Positions 23,723 to 37,900 of a stretch of DNA of 64,000 nucleotides are shown in pieces. The notes under the pieces are model-generated. The model ran no database searches, was not told where the DNA came from, and saw only the letters and a program-made list of their open reading frames with translations. The stretch comes from Phallusia mammillata (taxonomy: Eukaryota; Chordata; Ascidiacea; Phlebobranchia; Ascidiidae): positions 125,815-189,814 of the forward strand of contig QLIY01000198.1 in NCBI GenBank assembly GCA_003260075.1. Direction: 5' to 3'. Made by a program: the position numbers and the translations under genes. Every line of letters starts with the position of its first letter. Position 1 is the stretch's first letter.

Positions 23723-25919
23723 TAGTTACATGAAATACCGATGTAGCTGTTACCTATGACGTTTGGTTTCCGACCACAGTGATTCAATCCGTTATAGTTG
23801 GTGACGTCAGTCCTGTTGCACGAATGACCGCCGGTGACTCACAGAATCGCTGATGCTTTATTATATGCCACGTTATTGTGGTACTTCGTCATACGTCGAC
23901 AATATATGACCCCATATCGGCCTCAGCTACAAATCCGTGTTTAAATCACATCCAGCAACAGCAAGCTAATGTTTTTTACATTGTTAAATATGGCTCTGGT
24001 ATTTTTTACATGTGAGATTTTCTACCCTATAAACTTTATTATTCTCCACTTAGTATGGAGCCCCTGAACTTTTATTGGATTATGGACAGGAAGTTTATTT
24101 TCTAAAGAACAACAAAAGTCGGAAAATACCGACGTGTGCAATTAGTAAGCTCCTGCAAAATTGACTGACATGCATTTTTGAACCCACAAAAAGCTTTACA
24201 TCCTATACCTAAAGTTGGAGTCTAGCGGACGTTGCTGAACACCTGTTATTGTAGACCAAATGCATCTGTGAAAATGTTTTCAAATATAACAGATTGTTAT
24301 TTTTATCATTACCCTTGTGTGCACAGACTTTCCTATATGCAACTTTAACTAAATAGGCTACATCAATTTACTAAAGCGAAACATAATATTTTTTCCGTTT
24401 TTAAAAGCCAAGCATTTTAAGTTGTTCCAATAAAATACCCATTTCTGTAACCTCGACCAGCACTGCGCTAACAGTTTGTTAATTGAAACGTTGAAAGTAA
24501 TTTCCTTAAATTGTATAGCCTACCATCGATGCCAATAAACTTAACTGGAGCTGTGTAGGATGCCACAGTTTAGACTGTGTAGTGATATAATTAGTTACCT
24601 CTCGCATAAGTTAATTGTCTCTCAAAAAACTTTACTTCACGTGTCAACAAACTCATATGTTTTTCATAACTTAACGGCCCACGATATATTATCTTGTTTC
24701 CTTCTGTTCGCATGTAAACCCCCCCCCCCCCAATAAAATACCCATTTCTGTAACCTCGACCAGCACTGCGCTAACAGTATGTTAATTGAAACGTTGAAAG
24801 TAATTTCCTTAAATTATGTAGCCTACCATAGATGTCAATAAACTGGAGTTGTGTAGGCTGCCATAGTTTAGACTGTGTAGTGATGTAATTAGTTACCTCT
24901 CGTATAAGTTAATTGTCTCTCAAAAAACTTTACTTCACGTTTCCTTTTTCCGTTCGCATGTAAACTCCCCCCCCCCTAGTTACATGAAATACCGATGTAG
25001 CTGTTACCTATGACGTTTGGTTTCAGACCACAGTGATTCAATCCGTTATAGTTGGTGACGTCAGCCCTGTTGCACGAATGACCGCCGGTGACTCACAGAA
25101 TCGCTGTTGCTTTATTATATGCCACGTTATTGTGGTACTTCGTCATACGTCGACAATATATGACCCCATATCGGCCTCAGCTACAAATCCGTGTTTAAAT
25201 CACATCCAGCAACAGCAAGCTAATGTTTTTTACATTGTTAAATATGGCTCTGGTATTTTTTACATGTGAGATTTTCTACCCTATAAACTTTATTATTCTC
25301 CACTTAGTATGGAGCCCCTGAACTTTTATTGGATTATGGACAGGAAGTTTATTTTCTAAAGAACAACAAAAGTCGGAAAATACCGACGTGTGCAATTAGT
25401 AAGCTCCTGCAAAATTGACTGACATGCATTTTTGAACCCACAAAAAGCTTTACATCCTATACCTAAAGTTGGAGTCTAGCGGACGTTGCTGAACACCTGT
25501 TATTGTAGACCAAATGCATCTGTGAAAATGTTTTCAAATATAACAGATTGTTATTTTTATCATTACCCTTGTGTGCACAGACTTTCCTAAATGCAACTTG
25601 AACTAAATAGGCTACATCAATTTACTAAGCGAAACGTAATATTTCCGCTCTTGCTGTCATAAATAAATAAACGGCCGAATGAACAGCGTTTTTAAAAGCC
25701 AAGCATTTTAAGTTGTTCCAATAAAATACCCATTTCTGTAACCTCGACCAGCACTGCGCTAACAGTTTGTTAATTGAAACGTTGAAAGTAATTTCCTTAA
25801 ATTGTATAGCCTACCATCGATGCCAATAAACTTAACTGGAGCTGTGTAGGATGCCACAGTTTAGACTGTGTAGTGATGTAATTAGTTACCTCTCGTATAA
25901 GTTAATTGTCTCTCAAAAA
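23723..25919. repeat. 1.25-kb-offset duplication with C13 and C10 separators
   Basis: The order is unit (23723-24718), C13 (24719-24731), a partial copy (24732-24966) matching 24429 onward, C10 (24967-24976), then the unit again (24977-25919) up to the N. Copies differ by scattered substitutions and small indels, as expected of two haplotypes. No coding content was recognised. Confidence 0.85.
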
Positions 25920-25920
25920 N
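25920..25920. other. Single N, probable scaffold join
   Basis: The sequence changes abruptly from the duplicated unit to an unrelated tandem repeat at this N. It is also the point where homopolymer junctions switch from C to G on the + strand. Confidence 0.8.
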
Positions 25921-26715
25921 GTCAAAAAATTCAAGAAAAATCCGGTTTTTGGTGGGTTTTCATCGAATATTCCAGTTTCAAACTGATTTAGAGCGGTTTC
26001 TACATGCTACCGAACCTTCAAACCGGTTTAAATTGGAATCGGAGACCCAAAATTTTGACCCGGATTTTGTAAAAATCCTACGTCTATAACCTTTCCGTTT
26101 TTTCGATTCTCGTGAGTCGAATAATTCTAGAAAAATCGGGTTTTGGGTGGGTTTTCACCGGAATATTCCAGTTTCTAACTGGTTTTGACCAGTTCCTGCA
26201 TCCTACCGAACCTCCGAACCGGTTTAAATCCGAATCAGAGAGACAAAATTTTGACCCGGTTTTTGGAAAATCCCTTTCGATTTTCGGGGGTTAAAAAATT
26301 CAAGAAAAAAAAAACGGTTTTGAGTGGGTTTTCACTGAAATTTTCCAGTTTCAAATTGGTTTGGACCGTTTCCTGCCTCCTACCGAACCTCAAAACCGGT
26401 TTGAACCGAAAATTTTGACCCGATTTTTGAAAAATCCTGAAGGCTGTAGCCTTTCCGTTTTTTTTTTGATTTTTTGGGGTCAAAAAGTTAAAGAAAATTC
26501 AGTTTTGGGGGGGGGGTAAGGCTGTAGCCTTTCGGTTTTTTTTTGATTTTTTGGGGTCAAAAAGTTAAAGAAAATTCAGTTTTGGGTGAATTTCCGCAGG
26601 AATATTCCCGGGTCAAACTGGTTACAGTCGGTTTCTGCCTCCTACCGAATCTCCATACCGGTTTGAACCGGAATCGGAAACTGAAAATTTAGACCCGATT
26701 TTCGAAAAATCTCGG
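25921..26715. repeat. Tandem repeat block, monomers of roughly 170-190 bp
   Basis: At least four diverged monomers share the order GGGTTTTCA, ATATTCCAGTTTC, CCTACCGAACC, CCGGTTTRAA, AAAATTTTGACCC and CCTTTCCGTTTTTT. A G10 tract (26507-26516) splits a near-identical 68-bp duplication inside it. Confidence 0.8.
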
Positions 26716-27043
26716 CTATATCCCAGCGATTGTCAACTTTTTGTGGACCCTTTGCAATTATTTTGATTTTTCGCGGCCCTATAAAAATCAAAGAATGCTA
26801 GAAGAAAAGTGCAAAACCCATGTTTCTTATAGTACATTAGTGCAGTCACAATTCTTTCTTAAATAACAACTTTCTAACTAATGCGAACGATTCACTGATA
26901 GCTGGTCGTGCAGCATAATATATGCTTAATTATGTCACAAGAGACATCCTAAAACATATATTATCGAATAATAAAGCATAATTTTTTTCTCGTATAGCAT
27001 AATAGTACAGCTATAATGTTGAAAACATTCGCTAACTAAAGAC

Positions 27044-27460
27044 CATGGGCGCCGCCACGTAGGGGCAAGAGGGGGCACTTGACCCCCCTGGAATTTCAAA
27101 GTACCACAAAATTACAACATTATTTTTTGGAAAACGTGATGACTGAAAAACGATAATGCTCTAAGAAGGGAAGTTGAGATAGGGGGGGGGGGGAGTGTCT
27201 AAACAGCGACTTTAACGATGTCTGCATTGTTTACGTATCTGGTGTTGTTTTCATAGCCTTTTTGTGTTTTTTAAACGGACAAAATGGTTCACATTCACAT
27301 AGTTACGTGGCTGTACGGGGATTTTTTTTATCGTTGACGCAAATCTACTGCATATATTTTATGCCATGTGTACATAATTACTTGATATAGCAATCTCTCC
27401 CTGCAAGTGTGTTTTTGTCAAAATTTGACCCCCCTGGAAAAATTTCTGCCGGCGCCCATG
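27044..27460. mobile_element. MITE with CATGGGCGCCG inverted ends
   Basis: A 417-bp segment bounded by CATGGGCGCCG and CGGCGCCCATG. Subterminal GACCCCCCTGGAA blocks occur near both ends in the same orientation. It contains a G12 run (27182-27193) without flanking duplication. No clear target duplication was seen, so the superfamily is uncertain. Confidence 0.65.
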
Positions 27461-28913
27461 CCTGTTTCGGATAGGAATGCTTGTGATGCCGGTTTAATTT
27501 AATATGAACTGACTGTTGACATGTTTAGTGAATTTAGCACGTAAACAGAATATAATGCAATATGAGAATGTTTTGATGAGCAAGTCCAATAAGGGGATGA
27601 GGGGAACGCAAATCGTACGCCTACTTGAAACTTGAAAGCACAGAAGGGATCGGGAGTCGGGACTCAAAAGTGGAACATTCGGTCGCAGACACTGAGTGGT
27701 TTCTCACTGGTTTCATGGTCTGGTTGGTGGCTGTGAGAAATTATTGTCTACAGCTACAGGTAGTGTGGGTTTGGACATTCAGCATGAAAAAACCGTAAAA
27801 TGTTAGTTGTTTGGTCTGGTGCATCATTATGTCATTTGTTTACTCTGCAAATGTGATCATGTTGCTTCAGAATCAGTGGCAAGTTAGCGGCGATTGCACC
27901 AAATATTAGTGCTAACATGTCACCTTTATTCACATCAATAGCTGCTTAAGTGATCTAAAAGTTGTAAGACTTTAACCAATAACTTTTGTTTTGCGTCATT
28001 TTGTTGAATAATTTATGTGATAAATTTTGCAGTGATTTTGTACAAATGTGTTGTCAAAGTTGGTCATGACTCATGAGGGATGTGTGAATTTTTCTGTAAG
28101 ACTTTTTGATGTTAATATAATACAGGTTTATTATTACAGAATATTTTTCCAAATCTTTCAAAGTCTTAATTCTCAAAAAAGGTGATGTAGTTATAGAGGC
28201 AGGCCCGGTAGGGTATGTATCTTTATCACTCAAATATATCATAAACTGGGCAGGTCAGAAAATGGAAAATGAAACTGCAATCATCAGCACAACACTGTTT
28301 GTTTATGTTGCATCTGTGCAGTTACAATTTTTCTTTAAAGTAGAAACATCGGCTTAGTTTGTACATCTTAAGACAAGCTTTGTATCACCTTGTAATGACG
28401 CTTTGCAATGTTTATGGCAATAGTCCATGTATGTTTATGCCTTAGCAAAGGTGCCATATTCGACTTTTGTCCAAGCAAAACATATTAATGTAACAAATGA
28501 ATAATGACATAGCCATCAACATTGATTTTGTGTTGTAATTTTGTGCTTTAAAACTTAATACTTAAAAGAATAGTCATTTCCCCATTTCACTCTATTACTT
28601 CTTATTTGGTGACAAGTTAAATTTTGTTTGCTGCTTGTCTATTGGTATATATATCTAAAATTTCCAAGAACCAAACTGACTTTGTAATCACAAGCTGTGA
28701 AAGAAGTTTTCAACCAACGATCAATCTCATTTCCCAAGGGGCCTGACAGCATCATTGAAGCTTGCATGTTGCGTGTTATTCCAATACAAATAATAATGTC
28801 TTACTGAAGCAAACACCCAATTGATGAATATCAACAAATTAAAATATTGTTTTATAGGATTGTAATGAAATAATGTACTTTTTTCATTTGGTAAAATCTC
28901 CTTCGCTGTAACA

Positions 28914-31900
28914 ATGTCTGTGGATTCAAAGGATTCCTTGTGGTTGCAAGGAACCCGAAGAAACACAAGAAGTTCCTCGAATCAAGAAAAAGAAGCAAAA
29001 GAAAAGGTTAATCTCATATTGTTCATTTTTTTATGTTGAAATCATGGGAAAAGTACTTTTTAGTTTATGATTGCATTTCTTTGATATTTCAGTCTTTGAG
29101 CGCCACAGATGAAAACAGAAAAGATCAAAAGGATGATGGTAAAAAGCGTGACATAAATAGTACTGGACACATCGTTCGAGGTGAACATAATGAAGTAGTG
29201 GAATACAAAACAGATGACGAAGTTTCATATAAATTATTTGGTAGGTGGCAACAATACTTAAACCATTATTGTGACTTGTTTGTTTTTGCAAATACAAATA
29301 TATTTGTGCTTTTGTTGCTATGGTCGAGATTTGACTAAAGTACCGTTGATAAAATGAAACTGAATAGTTTGTGGTTCATGACAAAGTTATATATCAGTTT
29401 TGATGTATTAATAAATGTAGTTTCCACATATTAATATATGTCCACAAACATTTTTTTTCAGATTCTGCATATATCGCCACAGAAAGGTCAGACAATCCTT
29501 ACTTTATTGCAACTATTCAGGAAATTAAAGTGGTAAGATGGTCTGTTGTAAACTACATTTAATTTGTTTTTATAGGTTATGTTTTTTTTGTATAAATCTA
29601 AATTTTTGTTTGTTTAAAATTTCCATGTTGGGGGGGGGGTAATGAATAGTTTGTGGTTCATGACAAAGTTATATATCAGTTTTGATGTATGGGGGGGGGG
29701 AACTATAAGTTGTCTCATTATTTTTCACACAGAGCAAAAAAGACAATGCAGTGGTTGTGGTGAAGTGGTACTACAGACCTGGAGAAGTGCCTGATTCTGT
29801 ATATCAAATGCTAGTCAAGGATCGCCTTGATGGGGCTGGTAAGAGTGCATAAGTGGTGACTTGCTTAATCTACGCGCTTCGTACCAATTGCTGCTCTCGC
29901 TTTAAGTGCTTTTCTATTTTCCTGAATATGCCCAATTGTTGATGCATGGAAAGAAACCAATGTGGAAATGTCTATCACATTTGCCTGGCGTTGCCAATGA
30001 TGTGCCACTGGTCCCCTGCTGTTTTGTGATTGATCGTTTATATTGTTCGAAATAACTTCCTGTATCTTCTGTCTTGCCACTAGCTTAAACAGCTTGTTGA
30101 TTTGCTTTGCGTCCAAATTCACACAACTTAAATGCACAAAATCCAAAAAAGGGAAAAAAATGTTTTTTTGTTTTTGTTTTACAGAAGATCAAAAGGAAAA
30201 AGAGTTGATACTAAACAATGAATGTCGGAATCGTGAGTTGTTTGTGGCTGATGATGACAGCACTGATGTATTTCCAGTTTCACACCTAAGGTAGCTTAAA
30301 GCACTATGTATCCATATTTGTGCAATTATAATTTATTTTATTGCCTAAAACAAACAAATCTGACAATCATTTTTTAACATGCCCAAGAAAAACCAATCCA
30401 CTTTGCAATTAAGTTCTATTGATTGGTGCCCTTTCCAATATATGCTTTAGCTAATTAGGTGTGTAATCAGTTTACTAGCTGATTTGTCACAGTGATGGGC
30501 TTAGTGCATTCCTTTCATAATATAAGCAGTCTTAAACTGGATAAGCACATGCTGCTGTGAAAATCAAATAATTCATTTATCTCTGTTGTTTATCTCATTT
30601 ATCTAATGACTGAAGATTTTAAACCTTTAGTGTTTTATAAGGGGAAAGTGTTCAGTTAAACATTTCAATGACTTCCACGAAGTGAAGAATTATGACTTGA
30701 AACCTGATACCTTCTTTTATATTCTTGGATACAATCCTGAAACCAGGTACAGTTTTTGTTTAATAAGAGCAGTTACCTTTGCATTAAAAGGACAATCACT
30801 GATTTGTGCATTTGATCTGTATCTGTTTATTTGGTAAATTCACAGACGTTTATCAAGCACTCAGGGTGAAGTCCGTGTTGGTCCAAGTCACCAATGGACT
30901 GCTTCAACTAGAGGAATATTTCAAAAGGTATACTAACATGTGCTACATTTTTTGTAGCTTTGGCATGCACATAGATGGAATAAAAGTTTGCCATAAAATT
31001 TGAGATGAAAGATTTGAATAAAATTTTATGATATTTTAATGTGGTGTGTACAAAAAAAACAATAAATTTATTATCACTAACGTTCAACCAATGATAAAAC
31101 TTTACACTACACAATAATCTATACCACACTGTGTATTGATCTGATGTAACCATATCTTGAACAGCACCATCCAAACTGAAAGCAGTTATGAGTGGATTAG
31201 GACAAGGTTCTTGACTTGTTGACCAACACTGTATTTCATTTTTTAAGGCTATAATTCCTGACCTACTTCCACCAATGTCTCCATGCACAAATCAAGTAAA
31301 TGCAGACTATGAGGAGCTTATGTGGAAACCCAGGACTAATGATTGTGATCTAATCATGTTTTTGCACTCTGCAAGGTAAGCGCTACTGACAAGTATTTAA
31401 ATATCAGCTTGCTCTTGTGGTTTTCTTTTAATGTGTACACACCAGAATACAAGCTGCCAGCTAAATGGCCTGTAAATATTCCTGTGAAAAGCAAATATTA
31501 CTAGTGATTTTGTGCTTGTCTTAGGCTTGGTGCTGAGGTGGTAACACATATTTGGTTTGCTGCTAAGTGTGCAATAATGTTGTTTGAGTAAACAATGAAC
31601 AAGAGTGTTAACTTGTATCATGCTGCTATGTAAGGGGGGTTCTTAAATTTGTTTAATAGGGTTTTCATGTGATGGTTCTGCATTTTCATGTGATAATCCT
31701 AGGTTTTCATGTGATAGTCTTGTGTTTTCAGGTGATAGTCCTGGGTTTTCATGTGATAGTCCAATAACCTTTTAAATGCATGCTAAAACAAAATTATTCA
31801 TATATTTCCAACAACTATTTTCATTCACTTGAAATTAAGTTTGTCACTTGTGAAAATGCAAAATTATGTCACATTGAAATCAATTATGTTGTAATAAACA

Positions 31901-34900
31901 ACTTTTTTAGGAGTATGGCAGCATTTGCAGGTATGTGTGATGGAGGGTCCACTGAGGAGGGATGTGTGATAGCCTCAAGGGATGAAACCACAATCAATGC
32001 TTTGAATGTTGTAAGTTGCATTGCATGTGGTTTTGGTTGATCTGTTTACATCATGTTGTACTTGTATTGACATATGCATATTTCGAATTTGCAGCTGTTT
32101 CAAAGCAATGGTGATACCAGAGCTGCATTACAGGTTCTGGTTAAAAATCCGCTGCCTTTAACTATTGAAAGAAAATGGACAGAGGACCAAGTGGTAAATT
32201 TTGTTTATATTTCTTTGCTAATAGAAAATACATTAAGAATATTTGTTGAACACCCTGTAAGAGTCATGTAACCATGTTTTTTTCTGTTTGGCCTGTTTTA
32301 TTCTTCAGTGCACGCACAGACACAATAAATAGCTCAAAATTTAATAATGAACACCTTATGGCTTTCAAAAGCTTCCTAAACCATTTACTCTTTTGTGACT
32401 TGATGCCAGTGTAAACGTTGTCGGGCAAGCTTTTGGCCCAGCGCGCTTTATGATTATGTTGTGTAAACGCAATCGGTGGTAGACAAGCGCCAGTACATCC
32501 ACCTTTCCACTTCAGTAACTGCTTTAGTTGTGTGCCGCTGGTGTTTACACAACAAGCAGCACTTGTGATTGCAAGTGATCGTGGCAAGAAACCTGGCCCT
32601 TTTTGCTTTGCCAGAAGTTTAGCTACTGGCTGACTTATGTGACTCCTTTTGTCGGGCCTAAAACCTTTTGATCCCACTTGACTGTATCTAAACTCGAGCT
32701 GTTAATCTCACAAGTCAGTGTCAGTGGTGCGATGCAAATATGTTGCTATACAAACAAATATTCTGCTCCCATTATGTGAACAATCCTTCATGAATAGACC
32801 TTATAAGTAACACTAACTCAATTTTGAAAATGGTTTTATGGTTGTTGTTCTGCTTGCTTTATGCCTAACCCTAAATTTTGAGTGTCCTATAATTTGTTAT
32901 GTATGTTATAATTAGTGGTACCTTAGGTGCACAATTCACAGTGTTAAAGATTCTAATGAGAAACAAACAGGATAATATATTTGTGTAGAACGTGACCTTT
33001 CAACAGCAACTTGTATCATTCTTAAAACTGTTTCATTCTACTGGTTGGCTGTTACAACATTTTTTATACTTGCAGAAACGCTTTCAGAAGGGCCTTAGAC
33101 AGAATGGCAAAAATTTCTTCAAAATTAGACGCGATCTGCTTCCAAACAAAGACACAGTAAGTAAAAACAACAAAGTTACAGGCCTGGCAAGTCATTGGTG
33201 TGTACATGAACACTTAGGTCCTTCAAACTTTGTGGTAATGATGGATATCTCCTAATACCGTTGCCTTAGCCGTGACAGATTTTAAGCCTCAAGAGTCATT
33301 TATCATCTGGTTGAAAATGCTCAATAAATGTTGACCTTCTCCCTAGCTCAGTGGGATTTAGCTAAATCTGTTTATCAGTCAATTACAATCTGTTGATGAT
33401 GGCGTTGTTTCCCTGTGTTCAATTGTGGTGTTTATAACACAGTTGGGTGAGGTTTAAGTATTTAGGTATTCCAATAATGGGTAATAAACACAGTATAATG
33501 CCATTTTTATTACCATAGTTTAGACTGTGCCTTACAGCTTATCTTGGCATTTTTTGCAGTCTGAGCTTGTGGAATTCTACTATCTTTGGAAAAAGGTTCA
33601 GGAAAGCCTAATGGTTCAGCCTCAAAGCAAGAATAGGCGGCAGGCATCATTAAAAAGAAATTCCAAACAGCGAAATCCTGCATCTGAAGGTATGGTTTAT
33701 TCATGTTTTTGTGTATTATTCTATGTGTAATTTTTTCCTAATTGCTTGGTTTCCTACATTTTAATGCAAGGTGGTGAAGGAAGTTCAAGTGATGTTATCT
33801 CGGACAGTGAAGAGAGTGACAAAGATAACGGAATGTTTAGATGCAAGCATTGCTGCACCACCAGTAAGTTTGTTATTTTAGGCTGATAAAAAGTCTGATA
33901 TATCAATCAATTTTTGCAAAAGTGTTAGAAAGATACTTAAGTAACTAATTTTGTAACATTTATCTCAACTGGATCATATTAATCTATGAAAAATGTGCAA
34001 CCTTGATTGCTGATGGGTCAAATGCAATTATCACGATAACAGGGTGGTCTGCACCTTCAAATAATTTTAATTTGACAACACATCACTGTATACCAAACAG
34101 GCTTATACTGAATTACCTACTTTTTCAATTTACATATTTTGATCATGTTGTTAAGTTTTAGATAAATAGCATTACATGCAATGGTCTGGTTGGGAACATA
34201 CAATTAGAATTGCTTGCTGCCACTGCAATGCAGTATATAAGCAGACCACACTTTCAAAATCCAAACATTTTTGTCAGCTGCATAGCAATGGGTCACATTT
34301 GAAAAAAGTCACATTCCCCTTTTCCGTGAATGTGAAAAATTTTTAACAAAAAAATTTAACCGCTCATTTTTTTAACACAAAATATGTTTTTATTTTTTAG
34401 AATCTGAGGATTGGAACTTAGGTGGCAAGGAAGGTGTGATGCTTTGCACCAAATGCAGAATCTTTTTCAAGAAATACGGTGGTGACAATCAAGTTGACAT
34501 TGATTTTGATCATGACACCCCCTCTGATGTAAGTAACAGTTTAAACAATTCTTTTGCTTTTAAGTATAAAAGTTGTAACTTAAAATTCTGATCGACAAGC
34601 ATACTTATTGTTACTTAATACTGAACTTCTCACTTTTCGAAGTGTTACCAATTTTTCATTAAAAACAAACATGTGAGTAGTGGTTCCTAACCTTTATTGA
34701 TGAATTTCTCATAACAATTCAAACCATGTAAAGATCATTTAAAATTGGGTACTTTATCAACTTCACAGGTTGTATTCCCAGACCTAAAGTGTCAATTTAC
34801 AAACCACACATGCAAATTAAAGTAAATTCCTTCCCAGCTGGGAACCTCTGCATTAGAGCATTAGAATGTTTGTGTAGTAATATTAAAAAAGCCTTAGTTC

Positions 34901-37900
34901 CAGATATTAAACAGTTGCAATGTTAAAACTTACATTTGCCAGAAATAAAAAACATTATCAAAAACCTTTGCATTGGATTAGGTGGAAGATGTGAGCAGAG
35001 ATACACCAATCTTTGACAAGCAACCATCCAATATACAACCCCCTCCATTCATGTTTAAACCAATAAAACTGAGTGAAGATCACCAAGCTCCATTACCTCC
35101 AGATGCTGATGATAGCGGGACTGAAACCCAAGACGCTAAAGTACTAAACTTTCCAAAATAGCCAGGTTGCTATTTCAATCTTATAATAGACTTTTTGTTT
35201 GCAGCCTTGTAAACGTCAATGGGAGTCGAATGACCAAACTTCTTCTTCTGATGAAAAAATGGTTGAAGAAAAACGATGCAAGACAGAATTGGTAATAATA
35301 CCCAAAATATGTTCTTCCTATGCCTTGCTTATATAGGTGTTATAACGGATCTTGGCCTTGGGATTTTTTAAGATCACTTAAGTTCACAACTCCCTTTGGA
35401 CTAATGCCTTTGAACAGATTTAATTTCCATTGAATTTCTGCTGTGTGTTACAAGCCTAAAGCATTTCATGATTTGGCACCAAGCATCAATTATTAATGCC
35501 ACCTAAACGAAAAATTACATATTGAAAGGACAGCGGTAGGACCAAAGATCTGTGAGCTGATTTTAATTCTAGAAATGAGCCAATGGCCCATTAAATATTA
35601 AAGCCACTTGCAGTTCATGTAACTGTTATTGTTATTATTTGCTTTATTTAAGGATGCGGAAACGAAAAATAAAATTGACGACATTGCTACGAAAAAACCT
35701 GCGCCAACATGGCCTATTAAGTAAGTAGAAAGGCCAAACATTTTTTTCATTTTTTCCCTAATTATAGCAAATAAATGTGTTTGTTGACAGTTGATATATT
35801 TTAAAACAAAATAAAGTTAGTAAATTGATTAAGGAATCAGTCCCTATTCTGCTACCATTCTTGTAATGATTTCCACCATATTATATTAAATAGACATTTT
35901 TTTGTGAATAAAAAAATAATGAAAATACAAAATACTGTTACATAACATTTTTTATTACAGCCCTGATGCGACTATGTTAGGCATCAAACCAGAAACTAGT
36001 GATTCCAATCCAAGTTCAGTAACCTCTCGATTTCCTACCAATGCTGGACTGTTGCCAGCAGGTTTTGCACCCTATGCTCAATATCCCCATGTTTACACTG
36101 GTGCTGCCAGTCAAATAAAACAAGACAATGCTTCCAAGACCAAAGATGACAACAATAATCTAGAAGCCAAGACTGACAATGACTTGAAAAAGATTGACAA
36201 TAAAACATCACGCACTCAGTCTGACCAGAAAGGGCCAGAGCACAAAAGTTTTCCCTCACAGTTCCTTCAGACTCAGTCTACACCGTTTTACCCTGTTGTG
36301 AAGCCTGAGCTAGGACCCCACCCAGTTACCATGGTTTCCACTGGAGCTGTTTATCCATCAGAAAATATACAGGTAAGCAGTCAGTGTGGAAAATATATAC
36401 TTCAAACCCTGCTTACCACAATTTTTACTCTGTTTTTAAAATGACTAAAAAACCATGACATTGTCTTTTTTGAAGGACACAAACTTTGGACACTAATTTT
36501 TTTTTGCCCTTCTAAAACACTATATCTAGGACTACGTATTTTTTGCTTTCAGAACCCTCCCAGGGATGCAAATAAGATTGTTTCCCAGACAACAATGAGA
36601 CCAGCAGAGTCAGGAAATCCACAACTGCTGTCTAAACCAAAAGAACAAGTGGCAAATCCATACCCATTAAACTATGGCAACATGCCTAGGCCTTTACCTA
36701 GGGACATTACAGCACAAACCTCTAGTGACCAAACGAAAACCGCTCGTCTAAACCCAATCCCACATCATCACCACGACCATAAAGCAAGAACGCACCAATC
36801 TGGTTTGTTATATGTCTTTGTGTGTAATTAAATTAGAAGGATGGATGTTTACTGTATAATTCTGTAGGTGAAGGGGAACACTTAAGGTTTCCTGAAGGGT
36901 CGAAGCCGCATCACAGTGAGATGCCACACCGATCCTCTGATGGACATTTGGCAAGGTATAAATAAATGACAATCAATTTGTAAATTTTCTTATATCACCA
37001 CATGTCAAGAATGACACTAAAATACTTAACTGCAGGGCAAAACAATGTGACTTGGTAGAAATACAGTAAACATCGGTTAAACTAGTTTGGTTAATTCTAA
37101 TCTTGGTCTAAGGCTTTAACCAATTGTAATGGGATAATTGTGATCTTCGCCTAATCCTGACACTTGTTTTGGTCCAAACAGGTCTGGATTAATCAAGGTT
37201 AAATGTTGTTACAAATGAATATGCCTAGAGATGAAGTAGCCATAGGGCCCAAAAATCAAATAAGTTAAAACTTAAAAAGTCTAAACCCAGCTGACTGTTC
37301 CTAAAAACAGAGAAATATGTTTGAAATTTCATGTTAAATTAAAAAAAAAAAATTGCAGTCTCTGTTTTTTTTGCAACTAAGCTTTTTGCTTATCTAGTAA
37401 AATTACCCATGGTAAGGAACAAGTGGTGGAAACAGAACTAATAACCTCTCAACTAAAAACTGCAACCCAAACAGGCTTAACCATAAGCATTTTAGTATTA
37501 CCGCAAACAAGAAACTATAACACAATGGGTTGTTTAAGAATACTTCGGGTAATACTTTGATTCTGATCATACTAAATATTTGATGAAAATTTTCGGACAG
37601 AACTTCAAGTCCAAGAATACAAGCAGATGATGAACAGTCAGCTGAGGAATATATCCATGATATTCTTCCTTCACATCATATTACTATTCCTGCTGACCAG
37701 GTATAGACAAGCTGTTTATATTTTGCTGCATAGTTATATGATTTACCATTTTTGTTTTGTTTTAGCCCTGGCCTGCACAGTTCCACTTCTACGATGACGG
37801 CAGGGGGGGGGGATGTTTATATTTTGCGGCATAGTTATATGATTTACCATTTTTGTTTTAGCCCTGGCCTGCACAGTTCCACTTCTACGATGACGGCATT

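Larger units (their letters stand above)
22766..28913. other. Gene-poor region between EFHD and RERE
   Basis: No gene recognised. The region holds a large duplication (23723-25919), an assembly N at 25920, a tandem-repeat block (25921-26715), a MITE (27044-27460), and about 1.4 kb upstream of RERE in which I see nothing identifiable. Confidence 0.6.

Noticed and set aside
25033..25269. 78-aa open frame on the + strand
   Set aside because: The other copy of the same duplication (around 23780-24000) has an in-frame stop, and there is no homology or coding pattern.
27182..27193. G12 run as another duplication junction
   Set aside because: No flanking repeat was found. It may be a natural G run inside the MITE or a short gap.
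32264..32677. 137-aa minus-strand frame inside RERE intron 10
   Set aside because: Longest unexplained frame in the gene, but no recognisable domain, splice partner or start context. Probably chance or repeat-derived.
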